From the IMG/VR virus record IMGVR_UViG_3300002460_000023, positions 1 through 43,984 of that record: a stretch of 43,984 nucleotides of DNA; one strand, written 5' to 3'. The DNA comes from a virus. Shown here in pieces: positions 15,158 through 23,184 of this stretch; the stretch's first letter is position 1; every line of letters begins with the position of its first letter. The notes beneath the pieces were generated by a model. It made no database searches. It worked only from the letters and a program-made list of their open reading frames with translations, and was not told the DNA's origin. A program made the position numbers and the translations under genes.

Positions 15158-15804
15158 CCCTTGCGCTCCATATCCCCTGGAGTTGTCCTGTCCACCACCC
15201 GGATTGGAAACGCCACATCATCGTCATTGGATAGGGGCACTAGCCAACGCAGGTTCTTCATGATACGATCCTCAGAACTGGCTACAAGCCAGTCAAGGTT
15301 AGTCTGAACAATATCTTCATGGCTGCTACCGTGCTTTGGTCCGTAAAACATGGGGGAAATGCTGCGGAAGAACCAGACGAAGTTCTTACCATGCTCCAGG
15401 AGCACGGTGCACGCCCAGTCATCCTCGAATGTTTGTACGCCCGTTTCTTCCAGAAACTCTCGGACCATCGCGTCAGTAGGGCTCTCCCCGTCCTCTATGC
15501 CGCCGCCAATCCCGTTGAGCTTCCCCGCTTGCCACGCGGGTTTCTTCTTCCGGACCAGCAGCACAGCCGTTCGCTCTGGGTTGAACATAAACCCGCAGAC
15601 GTAGAACCCTTCGATGGTAGCCCCAACGTTTTCCGACGTGAGCGCGATACCGTGCATATCCAGCACTACCCGACCGCCGTCTTCCATGATAGCGTGCTGA
15701 TAGTCCGCGTCTTTCAAGCGCCCGCATATTTCAGTAAACGTCAGGGTGCTTACTTCCATCTCTGCAAAGGTATGGGTCTGGCGTAGCATTCGCTTAGCCC
15801 TCAC
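15154..15804 (-). CDS. Nudix hydrolase, 216 aa
   Basis: The Nudix box is intact at about residues 99-122: GGGIEDGESP, then REFLEETGV, matching GX5EX7REUXEEXGU, the site that binds Mg2+ and hydrolyses nucleoside diphosphates linked to another moiety. The preceding strand FMFNPERTAVLLVRK and the following VLLEHGKNFVWFF fit the Nudix fold. Substrates could be oxidised or unwanted nucleotides, NAD-like compounds or capped RNA. The GTG at 15804 forms a GTGA overlap with the RecA stop and is preferred over an internal ATG. It is about 50 residues longer at the N-terminus than a minimal Nudix protein. Confidence 0.88.
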   Translation of the reverse strand: MRAKRMLRQTHTFAEMEVSTLTFTEICGRLKDADYQHAIMEDGGRVVLDMHGIALTSENVGATIEGFYVCGFMFNPERTAVLLVRKKKPAWQAGKLNGIGGGIEDGESPTDAMVREFLEETGVQTFEDDWACTVLLEHGKNFVWFFRSISPMFYGPKHGSSHEDIVQTNLDWLVASSEDRIMKNLRWLVPLSNDDDVAFPIRVVDRTTPGDMERKG

Positions 15805-16832
15805 TGTTTACCACGACAGATACGCTGCCCCAACTCAGGCAGCTTACGGATGGTTTCCATCAAAGCGTCCTTCCCCTGCCAACGCATCTTTCCGTGGTTG
15901 TACCACGACCCCGTCACTGTTAAAGTGCCCTGCCGTTTACCTAGCTCGATGATACATTCAGGGTCGTCCCACATCTGACCAGTCCGCAGGTTCACATGGT
16001 AGGTAGATTCACACAAAGGCAGACCAAGCTGGTTCTTTATGCACTGAATGCGCACCACACCCTCACTAGCTGCCGTCTTGAACAGCCTGTCCCCCTTGTC
16101 GTCCCGAAGCAAGCTCATTGACTCGATGTTCAACCGCACCCGGCAGAAGTGCTTGATAGCCCCCGCCCCCTTACTGTCCGCGCGGTAGCTATCTTCGATG
16201 TTCATGCGCTTGCTGTGGTTAATGATGATGAACATACAGCGGGTACTGGCAAACGAAGGTAGCCCCGCTTCTGGCCAACCACTTTCCAAGCGGTGCAGCA
16301 TATTCGTCATGAACGCCGCTTGCTCGTTCTGCTGGTTCATCTTCAGGTTGCTTGTCGTCGCCGACATAACCTCTTCAGGTACCATGCTAGAGGCACTGTC
16401 CAGCACGATCATCCGGTAACCACCTGAGATAGCGGCCCGGATACAGCCTTCATAGTGTTCAGCCGAGCCAAGGCCGTGTGCTATCTTAGTCCGGCTAAGA
16501 TTCATCCCATTCAGCGACATCCAGGCAGGCACGTGGCTACCCTCAACGTCACACCAGAGCACAAACGCTTCAGGGTCGCGGGCGTGCAGCATCGCCGCCA
16601 TGTGTATGGCAAAGAGAGTTTTCCCAGACGATTCTAAACCAAATAGCTCTATTCCGTAACCAAACGGGAGGCCCCCAAGACCCAGTACACCGTGATCCAC
16701 AGCAGGCAGGCCAGTGGAAAGAAATTCCACGTTGCGGAAGCTGTCAGACACTTCATCAGCCGTGGGCATTTCATCCAGCAGCTTGCGGAACATGTTGGCA
16801 GCCTGTGTAACCGTCAGCGTTTTGTTGTCCAA
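15801..16832 (-). CDS. RecA/UvsX-like recombinase, 343 aa
   Basis: Walker A GLESSGKT at residues 65-72 (RecA-family GPESSGKT type), Walker B MIVLDSASS at ~141-149, and a region rich in Asn, Gln and Ser after it that fits DNA-binding loop L1/L2. IIINHSKR corresponds to the conserved sensing segment near L2. Size agrees with RecA (about 350 aa) and T4 UvsX. It would form filaments on ssDNA and carry out strand exchange in replication and repair. The TTG start at 16832 has GGAGG with a 7-nt spacer, although it overlaps the RuvC-like gene by 19 nt. Confidence 0.92.
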   Translation of the reverse strand: MDNKTLTVTQAANMFRKLLDEMPTADEVSDSFRNVEFLSTGLPAVDHGVLGLGGLPFGYGIELFGLESSGKTLFAIHMAAMLHARDPEAFVLWCDVEGSHVPAWMSLNGMNLSRTKIAHGLGSAEHYEGCIRAAISGGYRMIVLDSASSMVPEEVMSATTSNLKMNQQNEQAAFMTNMLHRLESGWPEAGLPSFASTRCMFIIINHSKRMNIEDSYRADSKGAGAIKHFCRVRLNIESMSLLRDDKGDRLFKTAASEGVVRIQCIKNQLGLPLCESTYHVNLRTGQMWDDPECIIELGKRQGTLTVTGSWYNHGKMRWQGKDALMETIRKLPELGQRICRGKQ

Positions 16833-17401
16833 CGCATTGCCTCCTGCTTGGCTCTACGTAGGTAGAGCCGGTGATAAACGTCTGACCACCGAGTACATAG
16901 AAAAGCCGCCCCAGCGTCGGTGATATGCTCTTGCAGACCCTCCGGGCGGTAGTCGTGAAGTTGAGGCCATTGCTCATAGACGGCTTCAGCTACTTCTTCC
17001 TTGCTGGACTGTTTGCTGCCCCCTATAGCCAGCTTGCTGTCATAAGGGGATATGGCGATCATTGGTATCTGCATGTAGAACGCAGCCGCAGTCAGCACCG
17101 CCGTCGCCATACCTAATGCCTTCGTGCTTATGGCACTCTGCGAGCCTCCCATAGGCAACTCCACGGCCATACCGCCAACATCCTCACGTTCTACAATCTC
17201 CTTCAGCCCAGCTACTAGAAGACGTATGCGTGTAACATCATCCTCAGCGATGCTGATGCTCTGTGCTTTCCGCACCTTGGGCTTGGTTCGAGACGTACGC
17301 AAGACCCCGAAGCCCCGCAGGTCCAAAGTAAAGGGGTCGGCCACCACCCAGCCAATATTGCTGAATGCGGCATCGACCCCCATGTAGTTCAATGCAGACA
17401 T
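16814..17401 (-). CDS. RuvC-like Holliday junction resolvase, 195 aa
   Basis: RNase H-fold signature: strand 1 MGVDAAFSNIGW with the first catalytic Asp at residue 9, strand 4 GMAVELPMGG with a Glu at ~80, and a C-terminal HITDAGAAFL helix with the last Asp, as in RuvC and phage resolvases. The size matches RuvC (170-190 aa). It would cut four-way junctions made by the neighbouring RecA-like protein. ATG at 17401 follows the upstream TAG with no gap. Confidence 0.85.
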   Translation of the reverse strand: MSALNYMGVDAAFSNIGWVVADPFTLDLRGFGVLRTSRTKPKVRKAQSISIAEDDVTRIRLLVAGLKEIVEREDVGGMAVELPMGGSQSAISTKALGMATAVLTAAAFYMQIPMIAISPYDSKLAIGGSKQSSKEEVAEAVYEQWPQLHDYRPEGLQEHITDAGAAFLCTRWSDVYHRLYLRRAKQEAMRWTTKR

Positions 17402-18949
17402 CTAGAACGACGCCGGAAGGGCCTCGCCCTCTGCCCATTCGCTCACTTGCTGATCACGCATGGTAGCCACGAGGTGCAGGCTGTTCCGTGGCACCACGTA
17501 GACGGTACCATCAGCTCCGGTTACGTGTGCGTCAGCTCCATCAAAAGCTTTCAGTGTGTAGTGCATGCCTTCACCATCTTCGTCACACCACACGATGCTG
17601 CCTTCAACAAGCTCAGCCGCCGCTGCCACAACCTTCTTGGCAGGCGCTTTCTTTACAACTGCCTTCTTGGCGACCACCGGCTTTGCAGGAGCAGCGGTTG
17701 GGGCCGGGCGCAAGGTAACAGGGGCAACCGGCGTTGCCATCGCAGGGGCCTTGGCAGGAGCCTTTACAGCCGCCTTCTTTACCGGCTTGGGCGCCGTTGC
17801 CGCAGATTTCAGGTGGCACTCACTGGCGGGCACGTCATAAAAGTTGGCTCCATCGGTAACCTTCACCAGATCAGCCGTAGCCTCTACAACCTTCCAGTCC
17901 ACCGCTTCTCCGTCCTCATCACACCAGACCAGATCACCCGGCAGGAACATGTCCTTAAGGCTAGAAGGCTGCGCCGCGTGTTTTGCGGGCCGCTTGACAG
18001 GGGCTGGGCTGGAAACCGGCGCCGTTCGCCTCGGCGGGAGCGCGGGCATGGAGACCATGGTACCAGCATTGGCCCCCAACAGAGGCAAGCCCAACTGCTC
18101 AATGGCGTTCGTCATTGCGGGGCGTATTGCCTCGGGGAAGATCTCGTCGTCGTTCCGGGTGATGTAGTCCAGCTTGATGGGGTATTGCTCTAGCATCGCC
18201 AGGATTTCTTCCTCAGACACTGGAGCCGTCTCTGTAGTGAAGTCCAGGTCGGCGCTACGGATAGCGTCTAGCTCAGCCTGCGTGAATACACCCTCGTTGA
18301 CCCAATCAAAGTCAGGGGGAACACCCTGCCGCCACTCCAGGGGCACGCGCCCCGCCCAAGGATTCTCCACCACGTCTACCCGGTAACGGGTCTTCTGGTC
18401 GGCCGACCGCCGGTCTACGCCCTTGCTTTCTTCCAGAAACTTCACGGAATACATGTCGTAGAAATTCATCGGCCCCCACTTCAGCACTGCGGGGTCCGTT
18501 GGCTTCGGCGTGGTGTTATACTCCGTGATCTGCTTCGCCTGGGTCCAGTTAGCCGAGTACAGAACCGGCTTTGGGTTGATGTGGTGATCGGGCACCCGTT
18601 TGTCGAAGATCGCAAACAGGTAGGTGGACCGACGGTTGAACGTGCAGTTGGGACGACCCTTGGCTGCCCCGCGTTCAACCGCATAGGACTGCCTGATTGC
18701 CATTTCCTTGGCGCCCAACCGGTCCAGCACGGTGTTCTTGTCCTCGGGGTTGAGGCGGACACTGCGCCACGTAGGCTCAACCTGCCCAGACTGGTTGCTC
18801 ACGGCCTCCGTCGGCCACATGATCGTGTGGATGGTATCGCCGCCCTCGATGAATCGGAACAGGTGTTCACCGATGTCAAGGTCATTGTACTTCAGAACAC
18901 TGGTCCAGTCACGCCTCGGGGCTACGTGTCTTCCTGGGTTAAGAGCCAT
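17402..18949 (-). CDS. Possible ssDNA-binding protein with H1-like linker and two Tudor-like modules, 515 aa
   Basis: Residues 1-~295 form a globular domain (GEHLFRFIEGGDTIHTIMWP, RRSTYLFAIFDKRVPD) whose position beside RecA, RuvC and polymerase, and whose aromatic beta-like strands, suggest a gp32-like ssDNA-binding protein; this is inference. Then come a Pro-rich linker, a ~45-residue module at 336-382 (GDLVWCDEDGE...FYDVPASECHL), a Lys/Ala/Pro-rich H1-like linker at ~388-440, and a second copy of the module at 447-495 (GSIVWCDEDGE...YVVPRNSLHL). The modules look like small SH3/Tudor barrels. ATG at 18949 with AAGGAGAG upstream. A single ssDNA-binding protein would usually be shorter. Confidence 0.8.
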   Translation of the reverse strand: MALNPGRHVAPRRDWTSVLKYNDLDIGEHLFRFIEGGDTIHTIMWPTEAVSNQSGQVEPTWRSVRLNPEDKNTVLDRLGAKEMAIRQSYAVERGAAKGRPNCTFNRRSTYLFAIFDKRVPDHHINPKPVLYSANWTQAKQITEYNTTPKPTDPAVLKWGPMNFYDMYSVKFLEESKGVDRRSADQKTRYRVDVVENPWAGRVPLEWRQGVPPDFDWVNEGVFTQAELDAIRSADLDFTTETAPVSEEEILAMLEQYPIKLDYITRNDDEIFPEAIRPAMTNAIEQLGLPLLGANAGTMVSMPALPPRRTAPVSSPAPVKRPAKHAAQPSSLKDMFLPGDLVWCDEDGEAVDWKVVEATADLVKVTDGANFYDVPASECHLKSAATAPKPVKKAAVKAPAKAPAMATPVAPVTLRPAPTAAPAKPVVAKKAVVKKAPAKKVVAAAAELVEGSIVWCDEDGEGMHYTLKAFDGADAHVTGADGTVYVVPRNSLHLVATMRDQQVSEWAEGEALPASF

Positions 18950-19005
18950 ACCGAATCACTCTCCTTTATCGAAGTAGAACAGGACCCAATTTAGCACTCC
19001 GGGTT

Positions 19006-19731
19006 TCATGTTTGCATCCGATGCCCAGCTACATCTTCGACGTTGTACATACGTGCAAGAGTCTGGAGGTACGACCCAGCGTTCTGCGTTATCGTGTAGA
19101 GCCCCTTCATCATATCCTTGTTAGCACGGGCCTGTCTGATCTTCTCCTTCCACCCTAGGAACACCTTCTGCGTCTTCTCATCGGTGCATATCTCAGCCTC
19201 CACCTGGGGACCCGTGATCTGCCCAATCTCCTTGCGTTGCTTCGCGGCCATTTCCTCCTTACGTTGTTCACGTATGCGGTCTTCGGCCTCTTTGCGTTGT
19301 CCTGAAACCCAGACCTCGTAGAAGTTTTCCAACTTCTCCAATTCGGAGGAAGCCTCAGTTGCCGCCACCAGGAACGTGGCACTGTAGAACGCGCAACGAC
19401 TCATATGCTTGGCAAGCTCTTCTCGGTTGAAGCGCTTCCGGGCGTTGTCCCACCGCAGCGCATAAACTTCGTCGATGGCCTGCTTGAACTGCCTCTCCCC
19501 GATCTTTACATCCACAACGATCATTGCGTCATCGGGGTTCATGCTGAACATTTCAAGATCGGTCAGCATCGCCAAGTGCTGTCCCAAGTCCTTAGAGGCC
19601 CCCTGTGCTTCCGACGGCTTCACATAAGGAGCTGCGGTCTCTGGCGCACGCGGGGTCTGGGCTACTAATACCTTCTTGACGGGCCGCTTAACGGGCGATG
19701 CTGACGGACGGCTGACTGGCACCTTAGGCAT
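19006..19731 (-). CDS. Coiled-coil protein with short basic N-terminal tail, 241 aa
   Basis: The N-terminal 25 residues are basic and Pro-rich (SPVKRPVKKVLVAQ), resembling the tails on neighbouring proteins. The middle is helical, with a strongly charged coiled coil (GQRKEAEDRIREQRKEEMAA) before a C-terminal helical domain. No family recognised. The ATG at 19731 is chosen because GGAGG lies upstream and upstream residues overlap the polymerase 3' end; an open frame continues to 19827. Location between polymerase and the possible ssDNA-binding protein suggests a replication accessory role. Confidence 0.75.
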   Translation of the reverse strand: MPKVPVSRPSASPVKRPVKKVLVAQTPRAPETAAPYVKPSEAQGASKDLGQHLAMLTDLEMFSMNPDDAMIVVDVKIGERQFKQAIDEVYALRWDNARKRFNREELAKHMSRCAFYSATFLVAATEASSELEKLENFYEVWVSGQRKEAEDRIREQRKEEMAAKQRKEIGQITGPQVEAEICTDEKTQKVFLGWKEKIRQARANKDMMKGLYTITQNAGSYLQTLARMYNVEDVAGHRMQT

Positions 19732-19777
19732 CTTAGCGTATTCCTCCGGTTGGGGCTGCAATAACCTGTTACGCCCA

Positions 19778-22261
19778 TCAGGCGGCCACCCGCAACGGCT
19801 TCGCCCCGAGCCTGTCGAGTATGGCACAGTCGGCCTTAATCGGAACTACAGTCCCAAGATCGCCACACCCATCTGTCATTATGCTGAGCACCTGCTGGGC
19901 AACTTCATCGGCATAACGTTCTTGACACTCAACCACGATGTTGTCGTGAACATTCAGTAGGGGATAGGCTATCCGGGAGTCCAGCTCTCTGTGACACCGG
20001 CTAAAGGCACGGTTTGTAATGTCGCCAGCGGTACCTTGGATTCCTGAATTTATTGCTTGATTCTCTGCGTGCTTACGCACGCCGTCGTCTGTATCATTGA
20101 TACCTAGAATACGCCGCTTGCGCCCGAAGTATGTTTCCACGTAACCGTGTTCACGGGCAAACTGCACGACGTCTTGCATCCACGGGCGTACTGCTCTGAA
20201 CCGTCTGAAGTAACTATCAATGAAACTGGCACAGTCCTCAACGGTATACTTCGCAGCCATTTCGGCTACTCTATCCAACCGAGTGTCGCCAAACACGATA
20301 GTTCCATAGAGTGTGTCTGGCCCCACCATGTACATCACGCTGAAGTTTACCGTCTTGCCGATGTTCCGTTGGTCCTTCGTTACGACGTCAACGGGCACGC
20401 GAAATATCTCAGAGGCTGTACCCTTGTGCAGGTCGGCCCCGGTTAGATAAGAAGACAGCATCAGTGGATCGCGTGTATAGTACGCCAGAACTCTCAGCTC
20501 TATCTGGCTAAGGTCGCTTGAGATAAACACACAGCCGGGCCTGGGAATGAACATTTGCTTCACCAGTCCGGCGTATGGGTTATCATCGGCACTACGTGGT
20601 ATGTTCTGCAAGTTGGGCTTGGCACAGCTCAACCGGCCAGTACGCGTCCCGTGCTGCAAGAAGCTTGGGTGCAGAACCCAATTGTAGTGCTTACCCAGCA
20701 TTCCAGTGATGTAGGTACTGTCAATCTTCTTGACTTGTGCGTATTCAAGCAGCGCACCTACGATTGTTCTAGCATCATCACTGGTATTAGGCTTCAACGC
20801 GATAGTTATCAGCGTTTGCTTGTCTGTAGGCAGTTGCCCACCCGGCGTCCTTAGAATCTCACTGGAGCGCGCGTGCTTCGTTAGCGGCTTTACCGCCATG
20901 CTTTCATAAAGAAGACGCTGAGTTTGCTGCCCACTATCTGGGTTAAACTCGTGCCAGCCATACCTACCGGCAACTTCTAGGATAACACGGGTAACCCTAT
21001 CAGCATCCTCGCGAAGCTTGATAGCCGTCTTAACAAGATGGCTTTTGTCAATGGTGATACCGGTGTGCTCTGCGCGAGCCAGCGCCTCCATCGTAGGCAT
21101 CACAATGTCGTTGTAGAGCCCTGTCAGCTTTGGCTGCTTATTGAGCAGTGCACGATGTCTCAGTGCCAGTTGTAAGGTAGCATCAGCATCACCACAAGCA
21201 TAGGGACCCAAGACGCCGAGCGACTGCTTGCCGAACGCTATCTCCTCGTCGTCGGCCTTGCGCTTACCGACGCCGGTAGCGTTATACATTTCGCTCTTGT
21301 AGCCCGCCATGTGGGGCAGATAACGACTCGTCAGGATGTCCAAACCAAACCCGCCAACTTCAGAGTCTAATGTATGCTCTGCGAGCATGGTGTCTAGAAC
21401 ATGGTTGGTTGGCCACACACTGAATGCTCGCTGGCAGAGCTGCGCGTCAAACTTCAAGTTATGCCCCGCCTTCCTAGCGGGTGACGTTAGCGTAGCCGCT
21501 ATCTCTGCATAGAGCTTCCTCGCAAAGACATGACGTTCAATCATCGAGGGCCGCACCCAACCGCTAGCCGGACTCCAGCTCCATAGAGGTATATAACAGG
21601 CGTCACCGGGTTTAGCACAAAAAGAAATACCGACGCACCAAGCGTCAGGAGTGACGTCGGTTGCCTCGGTGTCGTACGCCCACGCGGGGAGGCCTTGCAG
21701 CCTACGAAGTTCCCGCATAGCTTCTTCGAAGTCTGTTATGATCCGATAGCTTTTCTCTGTGCGTAGAACGTCATACTTGCCGCGTGCCATGTCCAGAGCG
21801 GTACGAATATCGTTTATAATGATCTGCGTGTTAGCCGGATTGCGTAACGCGAAGGCCGGGTGGTAGGTGGGAACCATCAACCCCCACTGTGTCTTAATCA
21901 ACCGACCTCGGTGTTTGCTTATACCCGCGCTCTTGGCCCCACCATAGCCCATGAGCTTGCCAAGAGCTGTGTTACCCATCGGGATGACAACTTTTAACTG
22001 ACCCTTGTACTGGTCAAGTATATTCATCATGATGGGAGCACAGCAGTTTACTTCCACACGGTCTAGCTTGTTGTTCGGGGGCCTGCACTGAACTGTGTTC
22101 ACCAATATAACGTCTGTTTCCCTGTCTAACCCAACCTCACGAAGGATGGCGTTAAGTAATTCCCCCGACCGCCCTACAAGTACACGGCCAAGTCGTTCCT
22201 CATCGGCTCCAGGGGCTTCACACACGAACGCAACCCAAGCGGTCTTAGGTAAGTGCGGCAT
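19778..22261 (-). CDS. Family A DNA polymerase with N-terminal uracil-DNA glycosylase domain, 827 aa or longer
   Basis: Residues 1-~155 match family 4 uracil-DNA glycosylases (VCEAPGADEERLGRVLVGRSG, QCRPPNN, TYHPAF). Then a DEDD 3'-5' exonuclease (DTE at 197, NLKFD at 268, ACGDAD at ~355) and a family A polymerase: motif A SSDLSQIELR at ~581, motif B RNIGKTVNFSVMYMVG at ~632, motif C NVHDNIVVE at ~770, where the usual HDE is HDN. SPO1-type phage polymerases also carry a glycosylase-like N-terminus. The true start is unclear: the frame upstream of 22261 encodes CPSCRLYG, the expected N-terminal iron-sulfur Cys pair, but no start codon lies before the TGA at 22316. Confidence 0.93.
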   Translation of the reverse strand: MPHLPKTAWVAFVCEAPGADEERLGRVLVGRSGELLNAILREVGLDRETDVILVNTVQCRPPNNKLDRVEVNCCAPIMMNILDQYKGQLKVVIPMGNTALGKLMGYGGAKSAGISKHRGRLIKTQWGLMVPTYHPAFALRNPANTQIIINDIRTALDMARGKYDVLRTEKSYRIITDFEEAMRELRRLQGLPAWAYDTEATDVTPDAWCVGISFCAKPGDACYIPLWSWSPASGWVRPSMIERHVFARKLYAEIAATLTSPARKAGHNLKFDAQLCQRAFSVWPTNHVLDTMLAEHTLDSEVGGFGLDILTSRYLPHMAGYKSEMYNATGVGKRKADDEEIAFGKQSLGVLGPYACGDADATLQLALRHRALLNKQPKLTGLYNDIVMPTMEALARAEHTGITIDKSHLVKTAIKLREDADRVTRVILEVAGRYGWHEFNPDSGQQTQRLLYESMAVKPLTKHARSSEILRTPGGQLPTDKQTLITIALKPNTSDDARTIVGALLEYAQVKKIDSTYITGMLGKHYNWVLHPSFLQHGTRTGRLSCAKPNLQNIPRSADDNPYAGLVKQMFIPRPGCVFISSDLSQIELRVLAYYTRDPLMLSSYLTGADLHKGTASEIFRVPVDVVTKDQRNIGKTVNFSVMYMVGPDTLYGTIVFGDTRLDRVAEMAAKYTVEDCASFIDSYFRRFRAVRPWMQDVVQFAREHGYVETYFGRKRRILGINDTDDGVRKHAENQAINSGIQGTAGDITNRAFSRCHRELDSRIAYPLLNVHDNIVVECQERYADEVAQQVLSIMTDGCGDLGTVVPIKADCAILDRLGAKPLRVAA

Positions 22262-22339
22262 TACGGGATGCTGCCCGTAAAGCCTGCATGAGGGACATTG
22301 CGGCCAGTAGAAGGTTCAGCGCCCCTTTCTCTGGTGAAC

Positions 22340-22355
22340 GGGTGGGTACCGAATC
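22340..22355 (-). promoter_or_regulatory. Repeated 16-bp intergenic motif, copy 1
   Basis: Minus-strand GATTCGGTACCCACCC, found again exactly at 29201-29216 in another intergenic gap. It lies between the terminator at 22374-22413 and the polymerase gene, where a promoter would be expected. Its core TACCGAATC also occurs at about 18950-18960 just before the possible ssDNA-binding protein gene. Candidate phage promoter or regulator site. Confidence 0.45.
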
Positions 22356-22373
22356 GTGTTCGCGGGTCTACAT

Positions 22374-22413
22374 AAAAAACAAACGAGGCTGGGCAGAATA
22401 CCCAACCTCGTTT
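22374..22413 (-). terminator. Rho-independent terminator after the H1-like gene
   Basis: On the minus strand a 13-bp stem (AAACGAGGTTGGG/CCCAGCCTCGTTT, one G-U wobble) with a 7-nt loop is followed by GTTTTTT. The wobble pairs only in the minus-strand RNA, which supports this orientation. It lies 25 nt downstream of the H1-like gene and separates it from the polymerase. Confidence 0.93.
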
Positions 22414-22437
22414 GCTACCCGATCTGCCCTCCAGGCT

Positions 22438-23115
22438 CTAGCCAGCGGCCTTCTTGGCAGCCACTTTCTTGGCAGGCGAAGCCTTCTTGGCCGGGGCCGC
22501 CTTCTTGGCAGGCGAAGCAGCTTTCTTTGCCGTAGCCTTCTTGGCGCCCTTCACCCCGACGGGGGGGCCGGGCCGCGTGCTGGGCGGCAGGTCTTCGACC
22601 TTCATGCTGGCGAGGGCCCTGGCCGAGGAGACGATCTCGGAGATGAACTGCTTAATAAGGACAGCGTCGCTGCCCCGGTACTTGTACTTCTTTCCGACGG
22701 TCCCCTCGAACCCGGCGCCCTTGGCAGTGATGTCCTTCAGCGGAGTGTGCATGTACACACTCTTGGGCCGGGGGTAGATCGTGGCGAGCCGGAACGTGCG
22801 GCCGTGCACTTCTCGCCAGAAGGAAACCCCGGTAGCCTTGTTCCGCCGTTCGACGGCAAACTTGCCCAGAGCTTTCTCGAAGTCACCGACTACCTGTGCG
22901 TTCAGATCAACAGGCGCCTTCTTGCGTTCGCTGGCCGGTTTCTTCACCACCGCCTTCTTAGCGGGGTTCTTCACCGCGGCCTTCTTTGCCGGGTTCTTCA
23001 CCGCCGCTTTCTTCGCCACCGCCTTCTTAGCCGGTGAAGCGGCCGGAGCGGCGGCCGGTGCGGGTTCTGCGGCAGCAGGCTCTGCGCTTGCCGCAGCGGT
23101 TGTCTCTTCTGACAT
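22438..23115 (-). CDS. Histone H1-like protein with central domain, 225 aa
   Basis: N-terminal Ala/Pro/Glu-rich segment, then an H1-like tail at ~28-66 made of repeated NPAKKAAVK/KKAV units, a folded core at ~69-180 (DFEKALGKFAVERRN, FWREVHGRTFRLATIYPR), and a second H1-like tail at ~188-225 (SPAKKAAPAKKASPAKK). The tails should bind DNA or polyanions non-specifically, as in AlgP- or H1-like bacterial proteins; the core is not recognised. ATG at 23115 with AGAGGGGG upstream. A strong terminator follows, so this gene is likely the last of its transcript and could be expressed strongly. Confidence 0.85.
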   Translation of the reverse strand: MSEETTAAASAEPAAAEPAPAAAPAASPAKKAVAKKAAVKNPAKKAAVKNPAKKAVVKKPASERKKAPVDLNAQVVGDFEKALGKFAVERRNKATGVSFWREVHGRTFRLATIYPRPKSVYMHTPLKDITAKGAGFEGTVGKKYKYRGSDAVLIKQFISEIVSSARALASMKVEDLPPSTRPGPPVGVKGAKKATAKKAASPAKKAAPAKKASPAKKVAAKKAAG

Positions 23116-23184
23116 ACTAAGACCCCCTCTTAGATGGTTATCCTACACTTTGGCTAGAAGCTCACGTAACCGTATACGCGGGTT

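Noticed and set aside
17447-18193. Plus-strand open frame over the possible ssDNA-binding gene
   Set aside because: Low-complexity Arg/Leu/His-rich sequence produced by antisense reading of Lys/Ala-rich codons.
22288-23037. Plus-strand open frame opposite the H1-like gene
   Set aside because: Antisense of the PAKKA repeats and of the terminator; composition is unlike a protein.
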